From assembly GCF_004345665.1 (NCBI RefSeq), contig NZ_SLWR01000017.1, positions 108,620 to 172,619 on the forward strand: DNA of 64,000 nucleotides, given 5' to 3'. The DNA comes from Kribbella antiqua. Lineage in GTDB: Bacteria; Actinomycetota; Actinomycetes; Propionibacteriales; Kribbellaceae. Positions 1 to 8,099 of the stretch are shown here, piece after piece. Made by a program: the position numbers and the translations under genes. Each line of letters opens with the position of its first letter. Within the stretch, counting starts at the first letter, position 1. The notes beneath the pieces are model-generated. The model was not told the origin of the DNA. It saw nothing but the letters and a program-made list of their open reading frames with translations, and searched no databases.

Positions 1-66
1 AAGGACCGACCTCGACTTCCCGGTCAGACCCCGCATATGGCGTTCACACTCCCTGGCAGCTCGGTA

Positions 67-82
67 AGATTTGATCAAATCT
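67..82. promoter_or_regulatory. 16-bp perfect palindrome, possible operator
   Basis: AGATTTGATCAAATCT reads the same on both strands. It lies beyond the 3' end of the alcohol dehydrogenase, in a 144-base stretch with no gene, so it more likely serves a gene to the left of the window. Its core TTTGATCAAA recurs at 18850-18859 upstream of the ROK regulator. The cognate protein is unknown. Confidence 0.4.
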
Positions 83-144
83 AACGCAGCTAGCCGTCAG
101 GCCTGAAGCCCGGGGTAGTGCCGGAATTCAATCTTCACCCAGTT

Positions 145-1164
145 CTAACGATCCGTTCGCACCGCGACCAGGGAGCCCGCGGCGCGGCCGTGCGCCACGT
201 CGGACAGCGCCCGGTCGACCTCCGCGAACGGCACGACCGTCGTATGGGCGCTCACCGGCAGCCGGGAAACCAGCCGGAAGAGTTCCTCGCCGTCGGCGCG
301 CGTATTGGACGTCACGCTGCGCAGATCGCGCTCATGGAAGAGGTGACGCTCGTAGTTGAGGACCGGTACGTCGCTCAGATGGATCCCCGCGATCGCGCAC
401 GTACCACCCGGCTTCAGCGCCTCCAGCGCATACGGCACCACCTCGCCCGCCGGCGCGAAGACGATCGCGGAATCCAGCTGGACCGGCGGCCGGTCCGCGG
501 TCTCACCGACGTACGCCGCTCCCAGGGAGCGAGCCAAGGCCCGGTTCTGCTCGCCGCGGGTCATCACGAACAGCTCGGCGCCCTGCGCCGCCGCGAGCTG
601 CGCGGTGAGGTGCGCGCTCGACCCGAAGCCGTAGATCCCCAGCCGCCCGCCCGGCGGCAGGTTGGCCCGCAGCAACGACCGGTAGCCGATGATCCCCGCG
701 CACAGGAACGGCGCCAGCTCGTCGGCTGCCCGGTCGGCCGGCAACGCATACGCGTAGTCCTGCGGCACGACGGCGTACTCGGCGAATCCGCCGTCGGCGT
801 CCCAGCCGGTGTACGACGACCGCGGGCAGAGGTTCTCGGACCCGGTCCGGCAGAAGTCGCACGTCCCACAGGTCCCGCGCAACCACGCGATCCCCACCCG
901 GTCTCCCTCAGCGAAACGGTCGGCCCGAGCGCCGCGGCCCACCACCGATCCAACTACCTGATGACCTGGTACGACGCTCGGCCGGCGCGGCTCGAGATCG
1001 CCTTCGGTCAGGTGCAGGTCGGTCCGGCAGATCCCGCACGCCTCCACCCGCACCAGCACTTCACCAGCCGCCGGCTCGGGCACAGCACGCCGTACACGCT
1101 GCAACGCCCCCTCATCGACCGGCCCCGGCCGCCCCACCGCCCACACCTCCATGAGCTCACCCAT
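145..1164 (-). CDS. Zinc-dependent alcohol dehydrogenase (MDR superfamily)
   Basis: A 339-residue medium-chain dehydrogenase that should oxidise an alcohol or reduce an aldehyde with NAD(P). The catalytic-zinc region ACGICRTDLH (Cys43) and His68 are present. Four cysteines at about 99, 102, 105 and 113 form the structural zinc lobe. The nucleotide-binding turn near residue 175 reads YGFGSSAHL rather than the common GIGGLGH, as in AdhA-like members. Length is normal for the family. It is the last minus-strand gene before the left edge, 36 bases after DUF2231 and without overlap, so operon membership is uncertain. Substrate cannot be inferred. Confidence 0.88.
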   Translation of the reverse strand: MGELMEVWAVGRPGPVDEGALQRVRRAVPEPAAGEVLVRVEACGICRTDLHLTEGDLEPRRPSVVPGHQVVGSVVGRGARADRFAEGDRVGIAWLRGTCGTCDFCRTGSENLCPRSSYTGWDADGGFAEYAVVPQDYAYALPADRAADELAPFLCAGIIGYRSLLRANLPPGGRLGIYGFGSSAHLTAQLAAAQGAELFVMTRGEQNRALARSLGAAYVGETADRPPVQLDSAIVFAPAGEVVPYALEALKPGGTCAIAGIHLSDVPVLNYERHLFHERDLRSVTSNTRADGEELFRLVSRLPVSAHTTVVPFAEVDRALSDVAHGRAAGSLVAVRTDR

Positions 1165-1200
1165 GCCTCGACGATCTCAGACAGCGTGCTCAGGGGATGC

Positions 1201-1695
1201 TCAGGCGTGGCCGTGGCGGGGGTGATGGCCGAGGGAGCTCGGTGAGTTGGGGTTGGCGTCTTCCTCGACGCCGATGCCGAGGCGTTCGACGAGTTCGCCG
1301 CCGAGCCAGCCGGTGACGCCGGAGAGGGCGAAGCCGAGGAAGCTCAGGATCAGGGCGCCGGCGTTGGGGTCCCAGTCGACCGCGCGCGAGCGCAGCAGAT
1401 AGCTGACGGCGAACAGGACGACCATGACGACGTTGCCGATGCCGTGCAGGGCGCCGATGCGCTTGGCCCGGGTGCCGCCCGGGATCGCCAGCCAGTCGAT
1501 CAGGCCGAAGACGGCGGCGAGCAGTCCGCCGATCACTCCGGCCGCGATGGCGTACGCCGCCGCGACGGTGAACCCGTCGCGGTCGGTGATCAGGTACAGG
1601 ATGTCGAAGATGACCGCCGTACTCAGCAGCCCGAGCGGAAACACGATCAGCACCGGGTGGATCGCATGCCCCATAGCCTTTGCGCGACTCTGCAT
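1201..1695 (-). CDS. DUF2231 family membrane protein
   Basis: A 164-residue integral membrane protein with about four hydrophobic helices and the family opening GHAIHPVLIVFPLG. The function of DUF2231 proteins is unknown. The C-terminus is short and His-rich (HHPRHGH). ATG at 1695 was chosen because a GAGGAG ribosome site precedes it and it puts the conserved N-terminus first. A GTG at 1725 is also in frame and would be almost leaderless from the GGGTACC element at 1731-1737. That element suggests control by a SigB/SigF-type sigma factor such as the one at 3821-4642. Confidence 0.8.
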   Translation of the reverse strand: MQSRAKAMGHAIHPVLIVFPLGLLSTAVIFDILYLITDRDGFTVAAAYAIAAGVIGGLLAAVFGLIDWLAIPGGTRAKRIGALHGIGNVVMVVLFAVSYLLRSRAVDWDPNAGALILSFLGFALSGVTGWLGGELVERLGIGVEEDANPNSPSSLGHHPRHGHA

Positions 1696-1730
1696 CTCTC
1701 GCTCCTCGGTTTCGAAGCCAGTCACTCTCC

Positions 1731-1737
1731 GGTACCC
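1731..1737 (-). promoter_or_regulatory. GGGTACC element, SigB/SigF-like -10, upstream of DUF2231
   Basis: On the minus strand GGGTACC is preceded 17 bases upstream by GTGT, a fair match to the GTTT/GNNT-N14-17-GGGTAY pattern of actinobacterial SigB/SigF promoters. It lies 36 bases before the chosen ATG. Confidence 0.5.
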
Positions 1738-1752
1738 ACGAATCAGTTCAGC

Positions 1753-2880
1753 TCACACCTGCTCAGGTCGCGGCGCTTTCACCAGGGCGCGCAGTAGTCG
1801 AGGGGTGATCAGGCCGTCGGCCAGGCCGAGCTCGACCAGGTCGTCGAAGATCCGCTGATCCGCCGCGGCCGCGCGGATTCCCGCGTTCAGGACTCGGCCG
1901 GAGCGGCTGAGCTGAGCGGTGAGTGCGGTGTGCCGCAGGTGCCGGCCGAGCAGCCGCGTGACCTGATGCCGGTACGACGATCCCGCGTCGGCGCTGTTCT
2001 TGCTCAGGGCCTCCGCAACCGCTCGTCCGGCGAGCAGACCGGTCGCCACGGCGTAGTAGATGCCCTCCCCCGTCATCGGGTTGATCAACCCGGCCGCGTC
2101 GCCCGCCAGCATCACCGGCCCCGCCTGCGGTCGCCAGGACCAACTCGACAGCGGCAGATGATGGCCCCACCACGACTTGCCACCATCGGTCGCACCTGGG
2201 AGCAACGCCTCCAGATGCTCCATCAGCTCAGCCCTGGTCGGACGCGTCCCGGTGAGCTGCTCGCCGTACCCGACGTTGGACCAGCCGTCGCCGCGATCGA
2301 ACGACCAGGCGTACGACGGCTGCCGCCCCGGTCCGTACGCGATCACCTGACTCGCGGCCCGGCCTGCTGGCGTCGGCGCATACCCGCGAACCGCCAGCGC
2401 CACCGGTCCCGCCGCCAGCCCGAGATCCCGCCGTACGACGGAATACGCGCCATCCGCACCGACCACGAACCGCGCCTCGAGGTCGCCGTCGACTGTGACG
2501 AACCGGGGCTGGATTTCGAGACCGCGGACGCGGCGGCGGATGAGTTCGGCGCCGGCTGCCTGCGCGGCTTCGACGAGGCGCTGGTCGAAGACGGTCCGCG
2601 GCACGACCCAGTTCGGCCGGGCCATCTCGCGGTCGACTCCGACGTCACCCCTGGTCAGCGCGAACCGCCGTACCGGCGTCCAGTCATCGACAATCCCACT
2701 CACGCCGACCTCACCGAGCAGGTCGAACACGTGCGGCGCGATCCCATCCCCACAAGCCTTGTCCCGCGGAAACTCCCGCCGATCAACCACCAGCACCGAC
2801 AACGACGGATCAACAGCCAACGCCCCCAACGCCGCCGAGGCCCCAGCCGGCCCACCCCCAACCACCACCAGATCCCACAC
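1753..2880 (-). CDS. Geranylgeranyl reductase family FAD-dependent oxidoreductase
   Basis: A 375-residue flavoprotein. The N-terminal dinucleotide motif GGGPAGAS sits at residues 8-15, followed by CGDGI and the second FAD motif GDAAGLINPMTGEGI. This arrangement is typical of geranylgeranyl reductases, which saturate isoprenoid chains of menaquinone, lipids or chlorophyll, and of related monooxygenase-like enzymes. The exact substrate is not readable from sequence. The only isoprenoid gene nearby is idi, 38 kb away. It is transcribed leftward between DUF2231 and a membrane protein, with about 30-60 bases on either side. Confidence 0.82.
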   Translation of the reverse strand: MWDLVVVGGGPAGASAALGALAVDPSLSVLVVDRREFPRDKACGDGIAPHVFDLLGEVGVSGIVDDWTPVRRFALTRGDVGVDREMARPNWVVPRTVFDQRLVEAAQAAGAELIRRRVRGLEIQPRFVTVDGDLEARFVVGADGAYSVVRRDLGLAAGPVALAVRGYAPTPAGRAASQVIAYGPGRQPSYAWSFDRGDGWSNVGYGEQLTGTRPTRAELMEHLEALLPGATDGGKSWWGHHLPLSSWSWRPQAGPVMLAGDAAGLINPMTGEGIYYAVATGLLAGRAVAEALSKNSADAGSSYRHQVTRLLGRHLRHTALTAQLSRSGRVLNAGIRAAAADQRIFDDLVELGLADGLITPRLLRALVKAPRPEQV

Positions 2881-2916
2881 ACTGCCTCCAAATCCCTTCC
2901 AGTGTGTCGCAGGCTG

Positions 2917-3669
2917 CTAAGTCCCCGGGCGTTGGCCAGGTTTGCGCGTACGACGGGATTGGACGCGGCTGGGGCGGTTGAGGCGGTCGGCGTGGCCGGT
3001 GGATTCGGTCCAGGGGGTGACTGGGCGGGCTTCGTCCAGGTCGACCACACGCGGTGGTGGCGGGACGAAGACGGCGATGGTCTCCTCCTCGTCCGGGGGT
3101 GGTGGCGGAGGTGGCGGTGGCTGGACCGGTGCGGGCTGGGCGCGGGCGACGGATTCCTTGCTCGCCCGTGGTTCGGGGGCGGCTACCGCTGCGGCCGCGA
3201 TCGGGACCCGGGCCGGGCGGCGTGGGAGCTTCGTCCGCAGTTCGATGCCGAGCGCATCGATCAGTTTGCGGCAGGCAACGATCGAGACGGCGACGGCGAG
3301 GACCGAGCAGCCGGCGAAGAGGACCGCCTGGCCGCCGGCGGACCAGTTCGACGGATCGGTGCGGCGCATCGCGGCGATCATTGCCACCACGACCGAGTTG
3401 GTGATGCCGAGGGCAACGGCAACGCCGACCGTGCGGATCATCACCCGCCGGTCCAGCTCGACGTCGTCGGCCGCCGCGACCAGGCCGGCGATCAGCCCGG
3501 CCAGGACCGGCACGGTGTAGACGAGCGCGAGCGTCAATCCGGGGTTGGCCGCCAGGTAGAAGACATCGAAGACCAGCGCGGTGCCGGTCAGCGCGGCCGC
3601 GAAGCACACCACCATCGGCGGATACGCCCGCACGATCGCCACCGCGTCCGCGGGCACCGTCCTGATCAT
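2917..3669 (-). CDS. Membrane protein with proline-rich C-terminal tail
   Basis: Not assigned to a named family. About 250 residues if translation starts at ATG 3669. There are four hydrophobic segments in the first 140 residues, then a positively charged linker and a tail with a run of nine prolines followed by DEEET and a basic end. Such a tail suggests a cytoplasmic interaction module. The reading frame stays open upstream into the sigma-factor region, but that part is a shadow. An in-frame TTG at 3681 is an alternative start. GGGTACC at 3719-3725 lies 50 bases upstream, so it may belong to the sigma regulon next door. Confidence 0.65.
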   Translation of the reverse strand: MIRTVPADAVAIVRAYPPMVVCFAAALTGTALVFDVFYLAANPGLTLALVYTVPVLAGLIAGLVAAADDVELDRRVMIRTVGVAVALGITNSVVVAMIAAMRRTDPSNWSAGGQAVLFAGCSVLAVAVSIVACRKLIDALGIELRTKLPRRPARVPIAAAAVAAPEPRASKESVARAQPAPVQPPPPPPPPPDEEETIAVFVPPPPRVVDLDEARPVTPWTESTGHADRLNRPSRVQSRRTRKPGQRPGT

Positions 3670-3718
3670 CCCGAACGCCAAACCACCGACTCCATCCCTA
3701 GCTCTCCCCCATTGTGCC

Positions 3719-3725
3719 GGTACCC
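3719..3725 (-). promoter_or_regulatory. GGGTACC element upstream of the Pro-rich membrane protein
   Basis: Minus-strand GGGTACC with GGGT 16 bases upstream fits GNNT-N14-16-GGGTAC. It lies between the sigma-factor terminator and the start of the membrane-protein gene. Confidence 0.45.
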
Positions 3726-3780
3726 AGCACCGTGAGTGACCACCCCCACCGCGCGAGTCTTCAGGAGATCCAGGCATCGA

Positions 3781-3815
3781 CGTACGGCGCCTGCGAGACG
3801 TGCAGGCGCCGTACG
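3781..3815 (-). terminator. Perfect 14-bp hairpin after the sigma-factor gene
   Basis: CGTACGGCGCCTGC at 3781-3794 pairs exactly with 3802-3815 around a 7-base loop. It begins six bases past the stop codon of the sigma gene. There is no U tract, which is common for actinobacterial terminators. Confidence 0.75.
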
Positions 3816-3820
3816 CGGCA

Positions 3821-4642
3821 TCAGGCGGCGGCCGCCATCGGAGTGAGTTTGGCGCGGAGGTCGTCCAGGATCTTGCGCAGGACGCGGGAGACCTGCATCT
3901 GGCTGACTCCGATGTCGCGGCCGATCTCGGACTGCGTCCAGCCCTCGATGAACCGCAGTTGCAGGATGCGGCGCTCGCGTGGACCGAGATCTTCAAGGAC
4001 CGGTTGCAGCATCTCGACCGTCTCCAGTTGGTCGATGCTGCCGTCCTCGACGTCCGCGACCACGTCGGCAAGCGTCAGATCGGCGTCCACATCGGACGGC
4101 CGATCCAGCGAGAGCACGTTGAAGCAGCCTTTCGCAGCCAGTGCCTGCTCGACATCCTCGACCTCGACGTGCAGGTGCTCGGCGATCTCGGCCGGGGTCG
4201 GCTCGCGGTTGAGTTGCTGTTCCAGGATCGGCAGCTTGGTGGCGATGGTGCCTTGCATCTCCTGCAGCCGGCGCGGGATCCGGACCGTCCAGGCACAGTC
4301 GCGGAAGTACCGTTTCACCTCGCCGCGGATGGTCGGGATGGCGAACCCGATGAACGGCGTGTCCGCCTCCAGCCGGTAGTGGTGTGCGGCCTTTACCAGG
4401 CCCAGGTACGCGACCTGTTCGAGGTCGTCGGCCTCGGCGCCGCGGCCGCGAAACCTCCGCGCGATCCCCCGGGCCATCTCGATGTTGAGCTCGACGACTT
4501 CTTCGAGCAGACGTTGCCGCTCGGCTTCATCGGTGCTGGCAGCCCTTTGCTCCATCAGCTTCCGGGTGGCTGCTTCCCGCGCGGCCCGGTCGGCCGCGGT
4601 CGAACAGTGGACAGGAACCTGCTCGGCGATATTCGTAACCAT
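3821..4642 (-). CDS. RNA polymerase sigma factor, SigB/SigF/SigG subfamily
   Basis: A 273-residue group 3 sigma factor. Region 2 (ADDLEQVAYLGLVKAAHHY, then FAIPTIRGEVKRYFRD) contacts the -10 element. Region 3 (PTPAEIAEHL) follows. Region 4 ends with the helix-turn-helix WTQSEIGRDIGVSQMQVSRV and reads the -35. This subfamily runs general stress, osmotic or development responses and is normally held by an anti-sigma factor. No anti-sigma or anti-anti-sigma gene lies beside it, so its partner must be elsewhere. A GGGTACC element 72 bases upstream suggests autoregulation. A strong hairpin follows the stop codon. Confidence 0.92.
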   Translation of the reverse strand: MVTNIAEQVPVHCSTAADRAAREAATRKLMEQRAASTDEAERQRLLEEVVELNIEMARGIARRFRGRGAEADDLEQVAYLGLVKAAHHYRLEADTPFIGFAIPTIRGEVKRYFRDCAWTVRIPRRLQEMQGTIATKLPILEQQLNREPTPAEIAEHLHVEVEDVEQALAAKGCFNVLSLDRPSDVDADLTLADVVADVEDGSIDQLETVEMLQPVLEDLGPRERRILQLRFIEGWTQSEIGRDIGVSQMQVSRVLRKILDDLRAKLTPMAAAA

Positions 4643-4713
4643 TTGGTATGACCTCGCGACGTCGAGTCACGGCGTGGCACGTATCTGGACCACGGTCATG
4701 CCTGCAAAAAGTT

Positions 4714-4720
4714 GGTACCC
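4714..4720 (-). promoter_or_regulatory. GGGTACC element upstream of the sigma-factor gene
   Basis: Minus-strand GCAT-N15-GGGTACC. The same GCAT-N15 spacing occurs before the molybdopterin oxidoreductase at 12340-12346. It is about 70 bases before the ATG and suggests autoregulation. Confidence 0.55.
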
Positions 4721-4733
4721 ACTCTGACCGAAG

Positions 4734-5303
4734 TCATGCGCCGTCGCGCGGCAAGTAGCCCTCGGCAACTAACTTCACCAGGTACTCCCGCGTCTCCTCC
4801 GGTTGCCACCCGTAATCGCCGTGCAACGCACGCAGATGCACATAGCTGAGTACGACGAGGTTGGTCAGCGCGGTCACGTACCGTTCCGGATCCGGCACCG
4901 GATCAAGCGTGCCGTCAGCCGCACCCGCCTCCAGGATCCGGAACCACGGACCGAAGTAGTCCAGCTCGATACCCATCGCATCCAACGCAGGTCCATGGAA
5001 GGCCTCGTCGGTGTGCGCGAGCAGCGGCAGATTGCGCTCCGAGACGTCACACAGAGCCCGCAGTGCGGCGGTGAGCCGCTCCTGCCCGGTGCCGTCCATC
5101 GTGAGCGGTCCCCAGAGCGAGTCGCGGTAGTCGCGGACGAGCTGCGCGCGGAGCACCGCTTCCACCGACCCGCGCGTGACACCGTGCCGCCACACCGTCG
5201 CACGGGACACGCGAGCGCGATCGGCGATCCGATCGAGGTTGAGCGCCGGCCAGCCCTCCTCGTCGAGCAGCTCGACCGCCACCGCGAGCAGCTTCTGATC
5301 CAC
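4734..5303 (-). CDS. TetR family transcriptional regulator
   Basis: 189 residues from GTG 5303. The N-terminal helix-turn-helix LDRIADRARVSRATVWRHG is followed by an all-helical ligand and dimer domain. This GTG is preferred because GGGGG sits just upstream. A longer frame reaching 5357 would run across the operator. It is divergent from the esterase gene at 5384, and an ATGAAACA-3-TGTTTCAT operator lies 14 bases upstream of the start. The simplest reading is a repressor controlling itself and the esterase. Confidence 0.87.
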   Translation of the reverse strand: MDQKLLAVAVELLDEEGWPALNLDRIADRARVSRATVWRHGVTRGSVEAVLRAQLVRDYRDSLWGPLTMDGTGQERLTAALRALCDVSERNLPLLAHTDEAFHGPALDAMGIELDYFGPWFRILEAGAADGTLDPVPDPERYVTALTNLVVLSYVHLRALHGDYGWQPEETREYLVKLVAEGYLPRDGA

Positions 5304-5316
5304 GCAGCCCCCTTGG

Positions 5317-5335
5317 ATGAAACAGGTTGTTTCAT
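5317..5335. promoter_or_regulatory. TetR operator between divergent genes
   Basis: ATGAAACA and TGTTTCAT form a perfect 8-bp inverted repeat around GGT. It is placed between the regulator (start 5303) and the esterase (start 5384), in the position expected of an autorepressor's operator. Confidence 0.75.
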
Positions 5336-5383
5336 GGTACGACGATCTCCGTCTCACCAGCGGTGCTGTCGAAGGGGTCGGAG

Positions 5384-6436
5384 ATGGACATCAGGGCCAG
5401 CAGACCCGGCTTCCACCAGGTCACGTTTCGCTGGACGGAGGACCGGCCGGCGTACGACGTCGTCGTACGGCTGATCTCGCACACCGATCGGGCGTATGAC
5501 GACGGCGAGCTCGACAAGTACTTGATGGTTCGTGACGAGCGGTCGTGGGCTCTGACGTTGGAGCTGCCGTCGGCGCTGCGGACGTCGTACCAGCTCTGCC
5601 CGATGTACGGCGCGCTGGTGCGGGGCGAGGTCGTGGATGACGAGCGGTGGACCGCGATCATGGCGGCCGGCGTCGCGGATCCAGGCAATCCGCTGGTGCA
5701 TCCAGCCGGCTGTACTTATGGCAACCCAGGCCCGGCGTCGGTGCTCGAGCTGCCGGAGGCGCCGTCCCGAGACAGCTGGGTGACGCCTGCCGACGAGCAC
5801 GGCGTCGTACGGCGGTGTGCGTCGGAGGACGGGTCTGTGGTGTCGGTCTACGAGCCGGTGGAGCCGCGAGGGCTGGCTGTGATGTTCGACGGAGCTCGGT
5901 GGACGGACCTGCGGCTGCCGGTGCTGTTGGACAACCTGATCGGCCGCGGCGAGATCGCACCGATCCGGGTGGTGATGATCGAGTCGATCCAGGGGCTGCA
6001 CCGACACGACACGTTGCCGCGGCCGGAGGTGTTCGCGCCGTTCGCGATCGGGACCGCCGAGCGCTGGGCCACCGACGGGCCGACGGCGCTGATCGGCCAG
6101 AGCCTGGGCGGGCTGGCCGCGACATTCACCGCTCGGCTGCGGCCCGACCTGTTCGACGTGGTCGTCGGGCAGTCGAGTTCGTTCTGGTGGGACGAGAAAG
6201 AGCTGAGCGGACCCGCAGTGATCGCCGAACTCGACCACGGCCCCGCGACCTCGCAACGCTTCTTCCTCGAGGCCGGCACCACAGAGGACCTCCGTGAGGA
6301 CAACCGGCACCTCGCCGACGTCCTCACCCGCCGAGGGTACGACGCAACTTACCGAGAGTACGAAGGCGGCCACGACTACGCCTGCTGGCAAATCGGCCTG
6401 GCCGACGCGTTGAGCTGGGCATTTCCCAGGAGCTAG
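5384..6436 (+). CDS. Enterochelin esterase-like alpha/beta hydrolase
   Basis: 350 residues from ATG 5384, preceded by GAAGGGG. The first 130 residues resemble the Fes-type N-terminal beta domain. The C-terminal half is an esterase-D-like hydrolase fold with the nucleophile elbow GQSLGG and a late GGHDYACW histidine. Fes-family enzymes hydrolyse ferric enterobactin or related esters. No siderophore genes are nearby, so the substrate is open. Expression is probably under the divergent TetR through the operator at 5317-5335. Its 3' end overlaps the convergent VOC gene by four bases. Confidence 0.8.
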   Translation: MDIRASRPGFHQVTFRWTEDRPAYDVVVRLISHTDRAYDDGELDKYLMVRDERSWALTLELPSALRTSYQLCPMYGALVRGEVVDDERWTAIMAAGVADPGNPLVHPAGCTYGNPGPASVLELPEAPSRDSWVTPADEHGVVRRCASEDGSVVSVYEPVEPRGLAVMFDGARWTDLRLPVLLDNLIGRGEIAPIRVVMIESIQGLHRHDTLPRPEVFAPFAIGTAERWATDGPTALIGQSLGGLAATFTARLRPDLFDVVVGQSSSFWWDEKELSGPAVIAELDHGPATSQRFFLEAGTTEDLREDNRHLADVLTRRGYDATYREYEGGHDYACWQIGLADALSWAFPRS

Positions 6437-6819
6437 CTAGCTGTGGCGTAGGCGGTTGGGGCTGTGGGGGTGGGGGTGTCCAGGCCGAGGGCTGGGTCGA
6501 GTAGGCGGATTGGGGTGCCGGTGCGGTCGGAGAAGACGGCGTAGCGGCCGAGGGGGGTGTCGGCTGGGCTGAGCAGCCAGTCGAGGGCGGGGTGGTTCTG
6601 GAAGAACGTGTCGACGTCACCGACGTCGTACACCCCGCCGGTCCCGAGTGCGCACTCGGCGGGGTCGCGTACCAGGGCAAGCGTCGGCCGGCGGCCGTGT
6701 GGGCCGAGCAATGCGGTGTCGTCACTTGGCCAGGCAATTGGTTCCAGGCCGAGGTCGCGGTAGTACTCCACGCTGGCGTCGAGGTGTTCGACCGGGCGAA
6801 GTTCGAGCAGCAGCTTCAT
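6433..6819 (-). CDS. VOC superfamily (glyoxalase/bleomycin-resistance-like) protein
   Basis: 128 residues with the paired beta-alpha-beta-beta-beta layout of vicinal-oxygen-chelate proteins: LRPVEHLDASVEYYRDLGLEP at the start and FSDRTGTPIRLLDP near the end. Members bind metals or small toxins, or act as lyases or dioxygenases. There is too little here to choose. An AAGGAGG ribosome site precedes the ATG. Confidence 0.75.
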   Translation of the reverse strand: MKLLLELRPVEHLDASVEYYRDLGLEPIAWPSDDTALLGPHGRRPTLALVRDPAECALGTGGVYDVGDVDTFFQNHPALDWLLSPADTPLGRYAVFSDRTGTPIRLLDPALGLDTPTPTAPTAYATAS

Positions 6820-6845
6820 CGGTGGTCAGCCTCCTTGCGGACCGG

Positions 6846-7502
6846 TCAGCGGCGGTTGCGGTTCTGAGTGGACTGGCGGATCTCGTCGGTGCGGCTGCCG
6901 AGGTCGGAGATACGGCCCGCCAGTCCCGGGTGGACCTTGCTGAGGTGCTGCGCCGCCTCGGCGAGTGGTTCCAGCAGCGCCGCCGAGTCATTGGCGCCGA
7001 GGGCTTCGTGGACAGCGTCGACGCTCTCCTGGGTCCGGCTGTCCAGCCCGTCGAGCGCCGCGACCTGTCCTGCCAGTCGGCGTAGATCGGCCGCGTTGTT
7101 CCGCGCCCAGACCGCTACTGCGCGATCGCCGGCCCGCTCGTCGCGCGCGGCCTGCACCCGTTGTTCGCCGGTCAGCCCCGGCTTGGTGGCATGTGGATTG
7201 AGCCGCAGATACCGGCGCTCCGCGGCTTGCCGGCTGGCAACGCCCAACGCGGGGGCGAGCTGGGTCCAGCTGATTCCGGCAGCCCGCGCTGCCTCGATCA
7301 GCCGCGGCTCCCACGCTGCCAGGAGCTCCCGCAACTCGCGCAACCGCACCAACGCGGCCAGCACCTCGTCCGCCGAGGACACCGCGGAAGGCGAGGAGGC
7401 AGCCTCCGCCCCGGGGACGCTCGGGGCGGAGGACAATCTCCCCAGTACATCGACCAGGACCCCGAGCGCCGCCGCCGGTGTTTCGTTGTCGGACTGCGGC
7501 AT
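6846..7502 (-). CDS. Putative DNA-binding protein with central HTH-like segment
   Basis: 218 residues, Ala/Arg-rich and mostly helical. Residues around 70-100 (ARAAGISWTQLAPALGVASR) look like a helix-turn-helix followed by a basic region. The C-terminal half is a long Ala/Leu/Asp helix, perhaps coiled coil. Similar actinobacterial proteins are sometimes labelled HSP18 transcriptional regulator, a name I would not rely on. It lies 26 bases upstream of the VOC gene and may form a two-gene unit with it. Confidence 0.6.
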   Translation of the reverse strand: MPQSDNETPAAALGVLVDVLGRLSSAPSVPGAEAASSPSAVSSADEVLAALVRLRELRELLAAWEPRLIEAARAAGISWTQLAPALGVASRQAAERRYLRLNPHATKPGLTGEQRVQAARDERAGDRAVAVWARNNAADLRRLAGQVAALDGLDSRTQESVDAVHEALGANDSAALLEPLAEAAQHLSKVHPGLAGRISDLGSRTDEIRQSTQNRNRR

Positions 7503-7617
7503 ATGAGCTCCCGGTTCCGGATCAGGCGGCGAATCCGCACTTCTTGATATAGCAGGTCATCGATCCGTTGACAAGACTACTGTCATCCATCCGTTGACGC
7601 TTCGTCGCACCCACCCT

Positions 7618-7624
7618 GGGTACC
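7618..7624 (+). promoter_or_regulatory. GGGTACC element, near-leaderless, upstream of SRPBCC gene
   Basis: GCTT-N15-GGGTACC. The ATG follows ten bases after the -10-like box, so the transcript would be nearly or fully leaderless. Confidence 0.55.
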
Positions 7625-7633
7625 GGCGGCGGT

Positions 7634-8071
7634 ATGACGGAGAACGAGTGGCTGGTGCGGGCGCCGGTGCCGGATGTGTTCGCGATCCTGACCGACGGAT
7701 GGACGTACGCCGCCTGGGTCGTCGGGGCGTCCCGGGTGCGTGACGTCGAGAAGGGGTGGCCGCAGCCCGGGCACAGCATTCATCACTCGGTCGGCATGTG
7801 GCCACTGCTGATCGACGACACCACCAGAGTCGAGCAGTACGAGCCGAACAGGTTCCTGCAACTGACGGTCCGTGCTTGGCCGACCGGTGAGGGGCGGGTG
7901 GAGTTCGTCGCCACGGACAGGGACGGCGACTGCCATCTGATCATGCGCGAGCAGGCCGTCAAGGGACCGATGGCCGCGATCCCGCACAGCATCGTCGACC
8001 CGTTGCTCCGGCTCCGCAACCACGAGACCCTCCGTCGCCTCGCCCTGCTTGCCGAGAAGCACAGCAACTAA
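7634..8071 (+). CDS. SRPBCC (START-like) family protein
   Basis: 145 residues with the helix-grip pattern of SRPBCC proteins: an early strand plus PVPDVFAILTDGWTYAAWVVG, central beta strands and a long C-terminal helix (LLRLRNHETLRRLALLAEKH). Such proteins bind hydrophobic ligands or act as polyketide-like cyclases. No catalytic assignment is possible. The next gene, a FAD/Rieske oxidoreductase, starts 29 bases downstream but has its own GGGTACC box. Confidence 0.72.
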   Translation: MTENEWLVRAPVPDVFAILTDGWTYAAWVVGASRVRDVEKGWPQPGHSIHHSVGMWPLLIDDTTRVEQYEPNRFLQLTVRAWPTGEGRVEFVATDRDGDCHLIMREQAVKGPMAAIPHSIVDPLLRLRNHETLRRLALLAEKHSN

Positions 8072-8084
8072 CCTCAGCCGAGGC

Positions 8085-8091
8085 GGGTACC
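8085..8091 (+). promoter_or_regulatory. GGGTACC element upstream of FAD/Rieske oxidoreductase
   Basis: Ends eight bases before the ATG at 8100, again a near-leaderless geometry. No clear GNNT -35 was found at 14-16 bases. Confidence 0.42.
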
Positions 8092-8099
8092 AGAGTCAC

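Noticed and set aside
1930..3735. Long plus-strand open frame (about 600 codons)
   Set aside because: It is antisense to the flavoprotein and membrane-protein genes, has no family-like sequence and arises from high third-position GC.
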